A stretch of 64,000 bases of DNA from Cystobacter ferrugineus (lineage in GTDB: Bacteria; Myxococcota; Myxococcia; Myxococcales; Myxococcaceae), in the NCBI RefSeq assembly GCF_001887355.1, contig NZ_MPIN01000005.1, forward strand, positions 249,390 to 313,389. Reading direction: 5' to 3'. Both the position numbers and the translations under genes were made by a program. This document shows positions 38,114 to 45,828 of this stretch, one piece after another; the stretch's first letter is position 1; every line of letters starts with the position of its first letter. The notes under the pieces were generated by a model that saw nothing but the letters and a program-made list of their open reading frames with translations, did not search any database and was not told where the DNA came from.

Positions 38114-39409
38114 ATGAAAACGTTGACCAAGCTCATTGTTCCGCTGCTGCTCGGAGCGCTCGCCGCGTGCGGTGACAAGCCCACGCCCGGCACGGGGCCC
38201 GTGACCGTCTCGCCCAAGAGCATCACCGTGAAGGCCGGAGAGTCCACGACCCTCACCGCCTCCGTCGAGGGTACCCAGGAGCCGAAGATCCTCTGGAGCG
38301 TGGAGGGCGAGGACTCGGGCACCATCACCAGCACGGGCGTCTACACCGCGCCCGCAAAGGCCGGCACCTTCACCGTGGTGGCCACCAACGCGCTGGACAC
38401 CACCCAGAAGGACACCGCCGAGGTCACCGTCACCCCGGTCATCCACGTCACCCTCACGCCGACGTCCGCCACGGTGCTCACCGGCGGCAGCATCACCTTC
38501 ACCGCCGAGGTGACGGGGGCCACGGACACCTCGGTCACCTGGTCCATCCAGGAGGGTGACGCGGGCGGCACCATCACCAGCGCGGGCGTCTACACCGCGC
38601 CCGCGCAGGCCGGCACCTTCACCGTGGTGGCCACCAGCGTGGCGGATCCCACGAAGAAGGCCGAGGCCCAGGTGACGGTGAGCGCGATCATCGTCGAGGT
38701 GTCTCCCGGAACGGCGACGAGCCCGCAGGGTGGCACCACGAAGTTCACCGCGACCGTCAAGGGCTCCGACAACCAGGCCGTGTCGTGGAGCGTGGAGGGC
38801 GAGACCTCGGGCACCATCACCAGCGCGGGTGTCTACACGGCGCCTTCGCGTCCGGGCACCTTCACCGTGGTGGCCACCAGCGTGGCGGACCCCACGAAGA
38901 AGGGCACCGCCACCGTCACCGTGCCGGCCGCCCAGTCCGGTGGCTACACCAACCCCCCGAACACGGACGGCTGGAGGCTCGTGAAGAACACGAGCGCCTC
39001 CTCGGGCAACCACCTCGTGCTGGATCTGCTCGGCCCCACGGGCCAGTCCGGCCGCGGCGTGGCCCTGACGCTCTCCGTGGACGCGGCCCGGGCGGGCTGG
39101 GCCAAGGTGTCCCCATCTGACACCGAGTACGTCGCCAACGGGCTGTTCTCGCTCGGTGACGAGCCGCGGCTCCTCAAGGGCGCCGCCAAGGACGGCACGC
39201 TGCGGGTGGGCGTGTTCCAGAAGGGCACGAGCGGCCCGGCCACCGCGTACGCCGGTGCGCTGGTTTCGGTGGCGGTGGATGTGAAGCTCGATCCCTCGCT
39301 GCCCGCCGGCACGCGCATCCCCCTGTCCGTCGTCAAGGCCCAGGCCCTGACGGCGACGGGAGACCTGCGCACCATCGACGTCGCCGTGGGCGTGCTCGCC
39401 ACCGAGTAG
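38114..39409 (+). CDS. Ig-repeat lipoprotein with cohesin-like C-terminal domain
   Basis: A 431-residue protein with a lipoprotein signal (LLLGALAACG, Cys19). Three bacterial Ig-like repeats of ~82 residues span ~26-280; each contains TITSxGVYTAPxxxGTFTVV. The last ~140 residues are a different beta domain: GRGVALTLSVD, then GTLRVGVFQKG, then VAVDVKLDPSLPAGTRIPLS and ATGDLRTIDVAVGVL. That order of strands and the G-T-x-I-x-L...DGDL-like ending resembles cohesin domains. The gene follows the dockerin-bearing protease by 3 bases and is closed by a strong hairpin. It is probably a surface anchor for the protease; the cohesin call needs structural confirmation. Confidence 0.75.
   Translation: MKTLTKLIVPLLLGALAACGDKPTPGTGPVTVSPKSITVKAGESTTLTASVEGTQEPKILWSVEGEDSGTITSTGVYTAPAKAGTFTVVATNALDTTQKDTAEVTVTPVIHVTLTPTSATVLTGGSITFTAEVTGATDTSVTWSIQEGDAGGTITSAGVYTAPAQAGTFTVVATSVADPTKKAEAQVTVSAIIVEVSPGTATSPQGGTTKFTATVKGSDNQAVSWSVEGETSGTITSAGVYTAPSRPGTFTVVATSVADPTKKGTATVTVPAAQSGGYTNPPNTDGWRLVKNTSASSGNHLVLDLLGPTGQSGRGVALTLSVDAARAGWAKVSPSDTEYVANGLFSLGDEPRLLKGAAKDGTLRVGVFQKGTSGPATAYAGALVSVAVDVKLDPSLPAGTRIPLSVVKAQALTATGDLRTIDVAVGVLATE
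38318..38903 (+). repeat. Three direct repeats encoding Ig-like domain ends
   Basis: Near-identical DNA blocks of about 80-95 bases begin at 38318, 38567 and 38810 (spacing 249 and 243). All encode GTITSxGVYTAPxxxGTFTVVAT. They arise from tandem duplication of the Ig domain. The last two copies are the closest to each other. Confidence 0.85.
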
Positions 39410-39435
39410 TCCCAGGCGGCCTGTTGGCTGTCGCG

Positions 39436-39467
39436 ACGGCGGTCCTCTCCATCGGGGGGACCGCCGT
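39436..39467 (+). terminator. Terminator of the protease/cohesin-like operon
   Basis: A perfect 10-bp G+C-rich stem (39436-39445 with 39458-39467) and a 12-base loop, followed by a T-containing stretch, 27 bases after the stop of the cohesin-like lipoprotein gene. Confidence 0.75.
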
Positions 39468-39579
39468 TGTCGTTCGCGGGTGCCAGGAGACCGGGTGGCA
39501 CGAGGGGGCCTGGAATCGGCGCGGACCCTATGACTTCCGGCACATGTCCCCGCCAGGACAAACATATAACATGGAGGAG

Positions 39580-39594
39580 GCACGATTATCGTGC
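39580..39594. promoter_or_regulatory. 15-base palindrome upstream of the CARDB lipoprotein
   Basis: A perfect inverted repeat, GCACGAT-T-ATCGTGC, lies 125 bases before the ATG at 39719, just after a TATAAC (39565-39570). It is in an AT-rich part of the 309-base gap 39410-39718. Its size and symmetry fit an operator for a dimeric regulator; no regulator gene is nearby. Confidence 0.35.
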
Positions 39595-39718
39595 GTGTTC
39601 ATGTTCTGGCTTGTCTTTGCCCGTGAATGAATAGCCTTTTGTCATGCGCGTCTGGTGTGACGCGGCTCGACCTGACTGGAAGCCGCGCCTTCCCCTCCTG
39701 GAAAGGGAGCGAACACCA

Positions 39719-40618
39719 ATGAACGAACACAGGATGAAAGCGGGCCTGAGTGCCCTCGCGTTGATGGCCCTCGTGGGATGCCAACCTCCAGAGCCCACCG
39801 AAAGCAGTGAGAGGGAGGCCGCAAGACTTCAGCGCTCCATGGAAACCGGCAACCATCCCGACTTCGTCATCACCTCGGTGACGGGTCCCACCATCGTGGA
39901 GCCCGGACAACCCATCACCGCCCAGGTGACCGTGTGCAACCAGGGCAACGAGTCCGATTATGCTCACGTGCTCGTCCTCCTGTCCGAGGACCAGCAGTTC
40001 GACATCCCCTCGCGCTACGGGCCTCCCGAGGACGCCGTCGTGGGCTCCCCGGCGGGAACCTGGGTCTCCCAGGGAACGTGCTCCACGCTGTCCATCTCTG
40101 GACATGTCCCCCCGACGATCCCGCTCGACACGGGCACCCTTTACCTGGGCGCCGCGCTGGATCCCTCCAACACCTCCGAGATCATCACGGACAACAACAC
40201 GCACCCGGGCTACGAGCTGAGAGTGGCGGCCGGAGCGGACTTCGTCATCACCTCGGTGACAGGCCCCGCCAGCGTGGCGCCCTGGCAGCCCTTCACCGCC
40301 CAGGTGAATGTGTGCAACCAGGGCACCCGGACCACGAGCACCCAAGTGATGCTGCTCCTGTCCGAGGATGAGCACCTCTCGGTGCCCTATTCGGGGCCTA
40401 TCGAGGACTCCCTCGCGGGTAGGGCGCCGGTGGCGCCGCTCGCGCCGGGTCAGTGCACCACCGTGTCCGTCTACTGTGTTGCCGCGCGTCCTCCGGCAAG
40501 CCCGCCCGACACGAATGCCTTCCTCCTGGGCGCCGTGGTGGACCCGGAGGGCTCCACCCCGGAGCTCCTCGAGGACAACAACACCCTGCTCGGCGGGTGG
40601 ATCTCCTTCACCCCCTGA
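39719..40618 (+). CDS. Lipoprotein with two CARDB domains
   Basis: A 299-residue protein. The ATG at 39719 is preceded by AAAGGGAG and starts a lipoprotein signal (LSALALMALVGC). The mature protein is two CARDB (cell-adhesion-related beta) modules of ~120 residues. Both begin DFVITSVTGP and contain QVTVCNQG or QVNVCNQG, and both close with an EIITDNNT/ELLEDNNT asparagine turn. A 23-base identical DNA word marks the start of both repeats, showing recent duplication. It is probably an outer-membrane adhesion or binding protein. It is separated from the protease operon by a terminator. Confidence 0.85.
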   Translation: MNEHRMKAGLSALALMALVGCQPPEPTESSEREAARLQRSMETGNHPDFVITSVTGPTIVEPGQPITAQVTVCNQGNESDYAHVLVLLSEDQQFDIPSRYGPPEDAVVGSPAGTWVSQGTCSTLSISGHVPPTIPLDTGTLYLGAALDPSNTSEIITDNNTHPGYELRVAAGADFVITSVTGPASVAPWQPFTAQVNVCNQGTRTTSTQVMLLLSEDEHLSVPYSGPIEDSLAGRAPVAPLAPGQCTTVSVYCVAARPPASPPDTNAFLLGAVVDPEGSTPELLEDNNTLLGGWISFTP

Positions 40619-40629
40619 GTTCCCGTTGC

Positions 40630-40666
40630 CGCCTCCCGGCCCGCCCCTCAGGGGCTACGGGAGGCG
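40630..40666. terminator. Convergent hairpin terminator
   Basis: A 9-bp stem (40630-40638 with 40658-40666) lies between the CARDB lipoprotein stop and the end of the cupin gene; its right arm overlaps the last codons of the cupin gene. It probably serves both directions. Confidence 0.55.
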
Positions 40667-41179
40667 CCGTTTGTACTCCTCACGCAGCCGGGCCAGGTAG
40701 CTCGCGGCCTCGGGAGAACCCTCCGCGGGCGCCCAGGGAGCGAAGGACTTGTCGTTGGCCGGTGCATAGGGCCCGTTCTTCACCTCGAAGAGCACCGTGT
40801 CCGGCGCGAGGGCGATGAGCCCGTGGAAGATGCCCGCCGCCAGGTCCACCCCGAACCGCTCCCCCCCGGCCTCCAATGACAGACAGTCGCGCACGCGGCC
40901 ATCCTCCTCGAAGGTGAAGAAGGCCAGCGCGCCGCGCAGCACCACCCAGGACTCGGCCTTCGGTGGCTCCAGGTGCCGGTGCGGCCGCACGTAGCTGTCT
41001 GGCTGGATGACATTGAGCATCCGGTGCAGCAGCTCATCCTCCTTCTTGTGCAAGGGGAGGATGACGCGCCGCCGGGGGCTCGTCCGGGAGGACTCGGCGA
41101 CCTCCTCGACCAGGGAGCGCGAGAGGACCACCAGCTCACCCGCGGGGGCATCCAGGGCACGTCGATAGGAAGAGCTCAT
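40655..41179 (-). CDS. WbuC-family cupin-fold metalloprotein
   Basis: A 174-residue protein with the WbuC hallmarks: RVILPLHKKEDELLHRMLN, the metal-binding cupin motif YVRPHRHLEPPKAESW, GIFHGLIAL, and the C-terminal signature NGPYAPANDKSFAPWAP. Members of this family are often found near O-antigen or polysaccharide genes but their reaction is not established. The function here is therefore open. It is transcribed alone. Confidence 0.85.
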   Translation of the reverse strand: MSSSYRRALDAPAGELVVLSRSLVEEVAESSRTSPRRRVILPLHKKEDELLHRMLNVIQPDSYVRPHRHLEPPKAESWVVLRGALAFFTFEEDGRVRDCLSLEAGGERFGVDLAAGIFHGLIALAPDTVLFEVKNGPYAPANDKSFAPWAPAEGSPEAASYLARLREEYKRRLP

Positions 41180-41266
41180 GAATCCAAGCGGAGCACAGGG
41201 GCACGGCGAACGTCCAGGCCGCGCGCGCCCCGGTTCCTGGAGCCAGGGTGTGCTGACGCGTGCGCC

Positions 41267-41725
41267 TCAGTCGAGGCGGAAGCCGGCGGGCGCGCGCGGC
41301 TCCTGGCGGCGGTACATGTCGAGGTAGAGCGTCACCGGCTTCTCCAGGCCCTCGTACGTCACCTCGTACATGTCGAGCAGGCCGCCGCCATAAGGCAGGG
41401 AAGGATCCTCGAAGCCGCAGCAACTGCCGAGCCGCTCGAAGCTCAGCCGCTGACCCTCGGGGCCGCGCAGGTACTGCAGGTACTCACGCTCGCCAGCGGG
41501 CCCTCCACCGACCTTGATGGGCTCCTCCGGCGTGTAGCCATAGCCCGAGGGCTCCCGCGCCGGCATCTCCCCTGGAGCAGCAGGTGTCCGCGCGATGGCT
41601 TCGGTCGCGGGCGCACCCGACGCCCCGCCCCCCTCCTCCTGGCGCATCGTGGCGGACGAGCTGGCACAGCCGGAAGACACCACCCACAGGACACTGCAAC
41701 AAAGCGCGTTGCGGAGCATGAGCAT
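41267..41725 (-). CDS. Conserved lipoprotein with GSCCxF motif
   Basis: A 152-residue protein with lipobox Cys20 (VLWVVSSGC). A low-complexity Ala/Pro/Glu linker is followed by a domain containing IKVGGGPAGEREYLQYLRG, RLGSCCGFEDP, GGGLLDMYEVTYEGLEKPV and LYLDMYRRQEPRAPAGF. This domain is widespread in bacteria, where it is sometimes misnamed as an aldolase. Its function is unknown. The paired cysteines and the GGGLLD segment are conserved features. It is divergent from the PL14-like gene. Confidence 0.7.
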   Translation of the reverse strand: MLMLRNALCCSVLWVVSSGCASSSATMRQEEGGGASGAPATEAIARTPAAPGEMPAREPSGYGYTPEEPIKVGGGPAGEREYLQYLRGPEGQRLSFERLGSCCGFEDPSLPYGGGLLDMYEVTYEGLEKPVTLYLDMYRRQEPRAPAGFRLD

Positions 41726-41849
41726 CCCCGCATCCTAACCGTCCGTCACATTTCGCGGGATGGTTCTCCCCGCGGGATACTCATGCCTGACCCGAATAAC
41801 TGGTTTTCTATCTCTATCCGTTCAACTCCTTCCCAACTGGAAAGGCTCC

Positions 41850-42758
41850 ATGAAGGCACGAACACCGTTGATCGCCCCACTCGTCCTCTCGCTGGTGGCC
41901 CCCGTGGCCGCGCACGCCGCGCCAGGCGTCGCGCCCCCCGAGGTCCGCCCCCTTTTCGCCTCGACGTACAAGGAGAACACCTTCGAGCGGCCCGCCAGCC
42001 TGAGCACCTACTCGCTCGGCGATTGGGCCGCGGACGGCTGGAGCGCCCCCTGGGAGGTGGGGATGAGCACTCGAACCTGGATCGACGGGGTGAACTTCAG
42101 ACACTCGGGCACCAAGTCGTTACGCATCACCTACCCGGCTGGCAAGATTGGCCCCGAGGACTCCGGCGCCCAGGCGCCGTTCACGCTGATCCCCGGACGA
42201 GAGTATTACCTGTCGTATTGGATACGCTTCAGCAGTGATTTCAGCTGGGGCACGACCCATTTCGCCGGCAAGATCGGACTCGGTCTGGCCGGGGGCGGTG
42301 CGTGCTCCGGCGGTCAGGTCTGCACCGGCTACAACGGGTTCAGCTCGCGCATGATCTGGCGCTCGGGAGGCCAGGCGGCAATCTATTACTACCACATGGG
42401 TCATGAAGGCCAGTACGGCGACTACGCGGTGCTGAAGACCAGAACAGGCGCCGATATCTACTATCCCCGCGGCACCTGGGTGCACATTGCCCAGCGGCTC
42501 AAGGTCAACTCCGTGACCAACGGGAACGCGAACCCCGACGGTGAGATCGAGGTCTGGTACAACGGCACCTCGGCCGCCAGGCTCACGGGGCTGCGCTTCG
42601 TGCGCAACGCGGACGTGGTCGACAAGGCCTACTTCTCCTCGTTCTTCGGCGGGGCCACGACCGAGTTCGCCCCGAAGATCAACTCCTACATCTGGTACGA
42701 CGACCTGAAGGTCTCGACGGATCCGTCGGACATCTGCGAGCTGTCCGGCGGCTGCTGA
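41850..42758 (+). CDS. Secreted polysaccharide lyase-like protein (PL14 type)
   Basis: A 302-residue protein; the ATG at 41850 has GGAAAGG upstream and a signal peptide (LIAPLVLSLVAPVAAHA). The mature protein is a beta jelly roll with YYLSYWIRFSSDF, HFAGKIGLGLAGGG, YNGFSSRMIWRSGGQAAIYY and NSYIWYDDLKV. GGK-like/GGG turns and the SxRxMWR motif are reminiscent of PL14 alginate and glucuronan lyases. Two cysteines in CSGGQVC could form a disulfide. Endo-lytic cleavage of an acidic polysaccharide is likely, but the substrate is not certain. Confidence 0.65.
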   Translation: MKARTPLIAPLVLSLVAPVAAHAAPGVAPPEVRPLFASTYKENTFERPASLSTYSLGDWAADGWSAPWEVGMSTRTWIDGVNFRHSGTKSLRITYPAGKIGPEDSGAQAPFTLIPGREYYLSYWIRFSSDFSWGTTHFAGKIGLGLAGGGACSGGQVCTGYNGFSSRMIWRSGGQAAIYYYHMGHEGQYGDYAVLKTRTGADIYYPRGTWVHIAQRLKVNSVTNGNANPDGEIEVWYNGTSAARLTGLRFVRNADVVDKAYFSSFFGGATTEFAPKINSYIWYDDLKVSTDPSDICELSGGC

Positions 42759-42872
42759 GCCGCGCACCGGGAACGGGTCCAAGCTCCATGGCGGGAGCAG
42801 GCCAGAGCCCCATGGGATGTCAACGAACCCCTGGGGGGCACGCCCTCGACTCCTGCCTCGGCAGGGGAATGC

Positions 42873-43511
42873 CTAGCGTTTGGCCGTTCCGCCCAGTTGG
42901 ACGGGCCCCCCGCGCTGAACGGCCCGCTGATAGGCGGGACGGGCGTGCAACCGCTCCAGGTAGGGGATCAGGGGTGCGAAGGATTCCAGGAGACCCGTCG
43001 GCCGCGCGGCTTCCAGCACGAAGCTCATCTGGATGTCGGCGGCGGTGAAGGTGTCGCCCAGCAGGTAGTTCCCTTTCTCCAGCGTTCCGGAGATGTAGCC
43101 CAGGTGGTTCATCATCTCGCTGGAGATGCGCGGCTTGAGCGGCGCGCCCGCCTCGCCCAGGCGTCCCATGTAGATCCCCAGGATGAACGGCAGCATGGCC
43201 GAGCCCTCGGCGTAGTGCAGCCAGTGCACGTAGGTGTCGTACTCGGCCGAGTCCGGCGCGGGCGCCAGCCGTCCATGGCCATGGTGGCGCACCACGTAGT
43301 CGATGATGGCACCGGACTCGGCGAGGAGCCGGCCATTGTCCTCCAGCAGCGGAGACTTACCGAGCGGATGAATGGCCTTGAGCTCGGGAGGCGCGAAGTT
43401 CGTCTTTGGGTCGCGTGGGTAGGTGATGAGCTCATAGTCGAGTCCCAGCTCCTCCAGGAGCCAGAGGATGCGCTGCGAGCGGGAGTTGACGAGGTGGTGC
43501 AGTTTGAGCAT
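42873..43511 (-). CDS. Glutathione S-transferase family protein
   Basis: A 212-residue protein from the ATG at 43511 (MLKLHHLVNSRSQRILWLLE). The thioredoxin-like N-domain has IHPLGKSPLLED and the ESGAI glutathione-contact motif; a helical C-domain follows (GDTFTAADIQMSF). Ser10 or Ser12 could be the catalytic hydroxyl residue. It is a typical stand-alone bacterial GST, probably involved in detoxification or thiol chemistry. It is divergent from the lipoyl-like gene. Confidence 0.9.
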   Translation of the reverse strand: MLKLHHLVNSRSQRILWLLEELGLDYELITYPRDPKTNFAPPELKAIHPLGKSPLLEDNGRLLAESGAIIDYVVRHHGHGRLAPAPDSAEYDTYVHWLHYAEGSAMLPFILGIYMGRLGEAGAPLKPRISSEMMNHLGYISGTLEKGNYLLGDTFTAADIQMSFVLEAARPTGLLESFAPLIPYLERLHARPAYQRAVQRGGPVQLGGTAKR

Positions 43512-43702
43512 GGGAGCGGGATCTCCCAGGACGCACGGTCCATCACAAGGCCAAACCTCCGATGGGTGTGGGAAAAACCACACGGCCCCACCGGAGGGTT
43601 CGCGACCCGGCCGGACCACTGGCGCACCCGCCGAGCTCGCCCGCGGTGATATGTCATGGACGCTCGGCCGTTCCTGGCCGCCGCACCCGAGGAACAGAAT
43701 CC

Positions 43703-44032
43703 ATGGCACTGCGCGACATCATGATCTCCGGCTTCGACGAAGGCGTGATGGTGGCCACGATCGTCAGGTGGCACGTGAAGTCCTTCGACACGGTGCAGGA
43801 GGGCCAGGTGCTCGCCGAGGTCATGGCGGGTCAGACCACCGTCACGGTGTCCAGCCCGTGGGCCGGTCGCATCCTCGTGACACACGGCAGGGAGGCGGAG
43901 CAGGTCAAGGTCCACCAGCCTTTGGTGCTGATGGATGTCGAGGAGCGCGTGCCCGCGCGGGACACCGTGTATCAGTCCTCCCGCGTCCACGGCCCGCCCT
44001 CCTTCGCGACCCAGTTCGACCGGCCCCGCTGA
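43703..44032 (+). CDS. Lipoyl-domain protein lacking the lipoyl lysine
   Basis: A 109-residue protein that reads as the N-terminal lipoyl domain of a 2-oxoacid dehydrogenase E2: DEGVMVATIVRWHVKSFDTV, QVLAEVMAGQTTVTVSSPWA and VKVHQPLVLMDVE. Where E2 has TDK (the lipoylated lysine), this protein has AGQ, with Gln44 at the lysine position, so it cannot be lipoylated. No catalytic or E3-binding domain follows; the last ~25 residues are unrelated. It is 22 bases upstream of the CULT gene and probably co-transcribed. It is either a decaying copy or a repurposed scaffold. Confidence 0.7.
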   Translation: MALRDIMISGFDEGVMVATIVRWHVKSFDTVQEGQVLAEVMAGQTTVTVSSPWAGRILVTHGREAEQVKVHQPLVLMDVEERVPARDTVYQSSRVHGPPSFATQFDRPR

Positions 44033-44054
44033 CACGTCCTCGGGATGTGACGCA

Positions 44055-44486
44055 ATGGAGAATCAGGCCCCAGGGACATGGCCGATTCCGGAAGCACGGC
44101 GGCTCAAGGCAACCCCAGCGCCCCCCACCGAGGCCACGCCCGCCAGCAGAGCCGAGGATGAGACCAGCGCCGGTGCCCCGGAGACGCCGCTGTGCTGCGC
44201 GCACTGCGGCCATGTCATCGCTCGCGAGCGTGACCGCACCACGGTCAACGGCCGCCACGCCCACACCCGCGTCAACCCGTCCGGCTTCGTCTTCCACTTC
44301 GGCTGCTTCTCCCGAGCCGAGGGGTGCCTCGTCGTCGGTCCGCCCACCGCCGAGGCGAGCTGGTTTCCGGGCTTCGTCTGGGAATACGCCCTGTGTGCCG
44401 CCTGCAAGAAGCACCTGGGCTGGGCATTCCATGGCGAGAGCGACTTCCTCGCGCTCGTACTGGATCGCCTCACCGCCCCGAGTTGA
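44055..44486 (+). CDS. Stand-alone CULT domain protein (cereblon thalidomide-binding fold)
   Basis: A 143-residue protein. A Pro/Ala/Glu-rich N-terminal tail (1-45) is followed by a complete CULT domain. Zinc ligands are C48/C51 and C114/C117. RVNPSGFVF matches the VNPHGYVH strand of human cereblon. The ligand cage is W103 (SWFPG), W109 (FVWEY) and W123 (LGWAF), with the same 6- and 14-residue spacing as cereblon W380, W386 and W400; F125 matches F402. Human His378 is replaced by Ala101. Such domains bind uracil-like and glutarimide ligands in characterised bacterial proteins. The natural ligand here is unknown. Confidence 0.9.
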   Translation: MENQAPGTWPIPEARRLKATPAPPTEATPASRAEDETSAGAPETPLCCAHCGHVIARERDRTTVNGRHAHTRVNPSGFVFHFGCFSRAEGCLVVGPPTAEASWFPGFVWEYALCAACKKHLGWAFHGESDFLALVLDRLTAPS

Positions 44487-44513
44487 ACGCCACCCGGAGA
44501 GCACCGCCGTGCC

Positions 44514-45791
44514 CTACCGCGCCCCGATGAGCGGGCCGTGCGCATCCATCGGCCACGTCCACGGGACGAGCACGAGGAGCGCGACGAGCAGCAGCGCGGT
44601 GAGGGGGCCTCCGAGCCGGAAGAAGTCGCTGAGCCGGTAGCGCCCGGGGCCGTACACCAGCATGCAGCTCGGCTCGAGCGGGGTGACGAACGAGCAGGAG
44701 GCGGCGAGCGCAATCCCCATGGCGAACGTGCGGGGGTTCACGTCCAGGCCCGCGGCGGCGCTCAACCCGACGGGCAACATCACGAGCGCGGCGGCCTGGT
44801 TGCTCATCGGAATGGAGAGGATCACGGTCAGCAGCATGAGGCACAGCAGCACCAGGCGCGGACCTCCCACGACCGCGACTTCAGCCGCGAGTCCTCCGAG
44901 GAATTGCCCCGCCCCGCTCTTCTCCATGGCGACACCGAGCGCCATCATCGCGCCAATCATCAGCACCACCCGCCAGTCGACTCGCAAGACGAGCGCCGGC
45001 GCCAGGCAGCCGGTGAGGAGCATGAGGAGGACTCCCGCCACGCCCGCGACGGCCAGCGGGAGGATCCCCACCGAGCCGAGGACGAGCGCGGTGACGAAGA
45101 TGGAGAGGGCGAGCAACGCCTTGGGATGGACCCGGGGCGAGTGGCCAGCGGGAGGAACGGAGGCCTCCTCGCCAACGCCCGTCCGGCCTGGCAGGACCAC
45201 GGGCGCCAGCAGCAGGACGGTGGCGACACCGAGAAGCGCCACGGGCAGACCGGCCGGAGTGAGTTCGACGAGGCCGATGGGAGAGTGCCCGAGCTCGTCG
45301 AGACGCGCGGAGACCACCAGGTTCGTCGAGGTCCCATACAGGAACCCCATCCCGCCCAGGAGGGAGGCGAAGGCCAGTGGCATGAGCACCCCGCACCTGC
45401 GCAGGCCGGCGGCCTTCGCGCCGCGGAGCGCCGCCGGGAGGAAGGCCGCCGTGGAGACCGTGTTGGGGACGAAGGCCGAGAACAGCGCCACGAGCAGCAT
45501 CATCCCCAGGAGGAACCCCCGAGGACCGAACCGGCCGAGGCGGGCCAGCCCGTTGCCGGCCCCGTGCATCACTCCGGTGGCCGACAGGCCCTCCGTCATC
45601 GCCAGGAGCGCGAAGATGAAGATGACCGTCTCGTTGGAGAACCCGGCGAAGGCCTCCGCGGGCGTCAGGACTCCCGTCAACGCGAGCAGGCAGACGATGG
45701 TGAGCGCCGTCACCTCGAGGGGAATCGTCCCGATGGAGAAGAGGACGATGCCGATGAACACGATGATCAGAACGAGTGCAATCCCAGTCAT
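44514..45791 (-). CDS. SLC13/DASS-type anion permease
   Basis: A 425-residue inner-membrane protein with about 11 hydrophobic segments. Internal duplication is seen in the two GFSNETVIFIFALLAMTEGL-like and MSNQAAALVMLPVGL re-entrant regions, and SAFVPNTVSTAAFLPAAL carries the N-T/S motif that contacts dicarboxylates in this superfamily. No TrkA-C regulatory domain is present. The start at 45791 (MTGIALVLIIVFIG) is preferred over an implausible 64-residue Arg/Ser-rich extension. The substrate may be citrate, a dicarboxylate or sulfate. It lies 37 bases from the HAD-ATPase gene on the same strand, so they may be co-transcribed. Confidence 0.85.
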   Translation of the reverse strand: MTGIALVLIIVFIGIVLFSIGTIPLEVTALTIVCLLALTGVLTPAEAFAGFSNETVIFIFALLAMTEGLSATGVMHGAGNGLARLGRFGPRGFLLGMMLLVALFSAFVPNTVSTAAFLPAALRGAKAAGLRRCGVLMPLAFASLLGGMGFLYGTSTNLVVSARLDELGHSPIGLVELTPAGLPVALLGVATVLLLAPVVLPGRTGVGEEASVPPAGHSPRVHPKALLALSIFVTALVLGSVGILPLAVAGVAGVLLMLLTGCLAPALVLRVDWRVVLMIGAMMALGVAMEKSGAGQFLGGLAAEVAVVGGPRLVLLCLMLLTVILSIPMSNQAAALVMLPVGLSAAAGLDVNPRTFAMGIALAASCSFVTPLEPSCMLVYGPGRYRLSDFFRLGGPLTALLLVALLVLVPWTWPMDAHGPLIGAR

Positions 45792-45828
45792 GTCGACACG
45801 CTCCCGCGGGACGTGCACCCACCTCACC

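Noticed and set aside
38318-38903. Regularly spaced repeats that could suggest a CRISPR array
   Set aside because: The repeats are coding, ~90 bases long with ~245-base spacing, and encode Ig-domain ends.
33866-39583. A 1905-codon open frame on the minus strand
   Set aside because: It is the antisense shadow of the M4 protease and cohesin-like genes; its composition is Arg/His/Val/Gly-rich and it has no domain, while the plus-strand genes have clear motifs.
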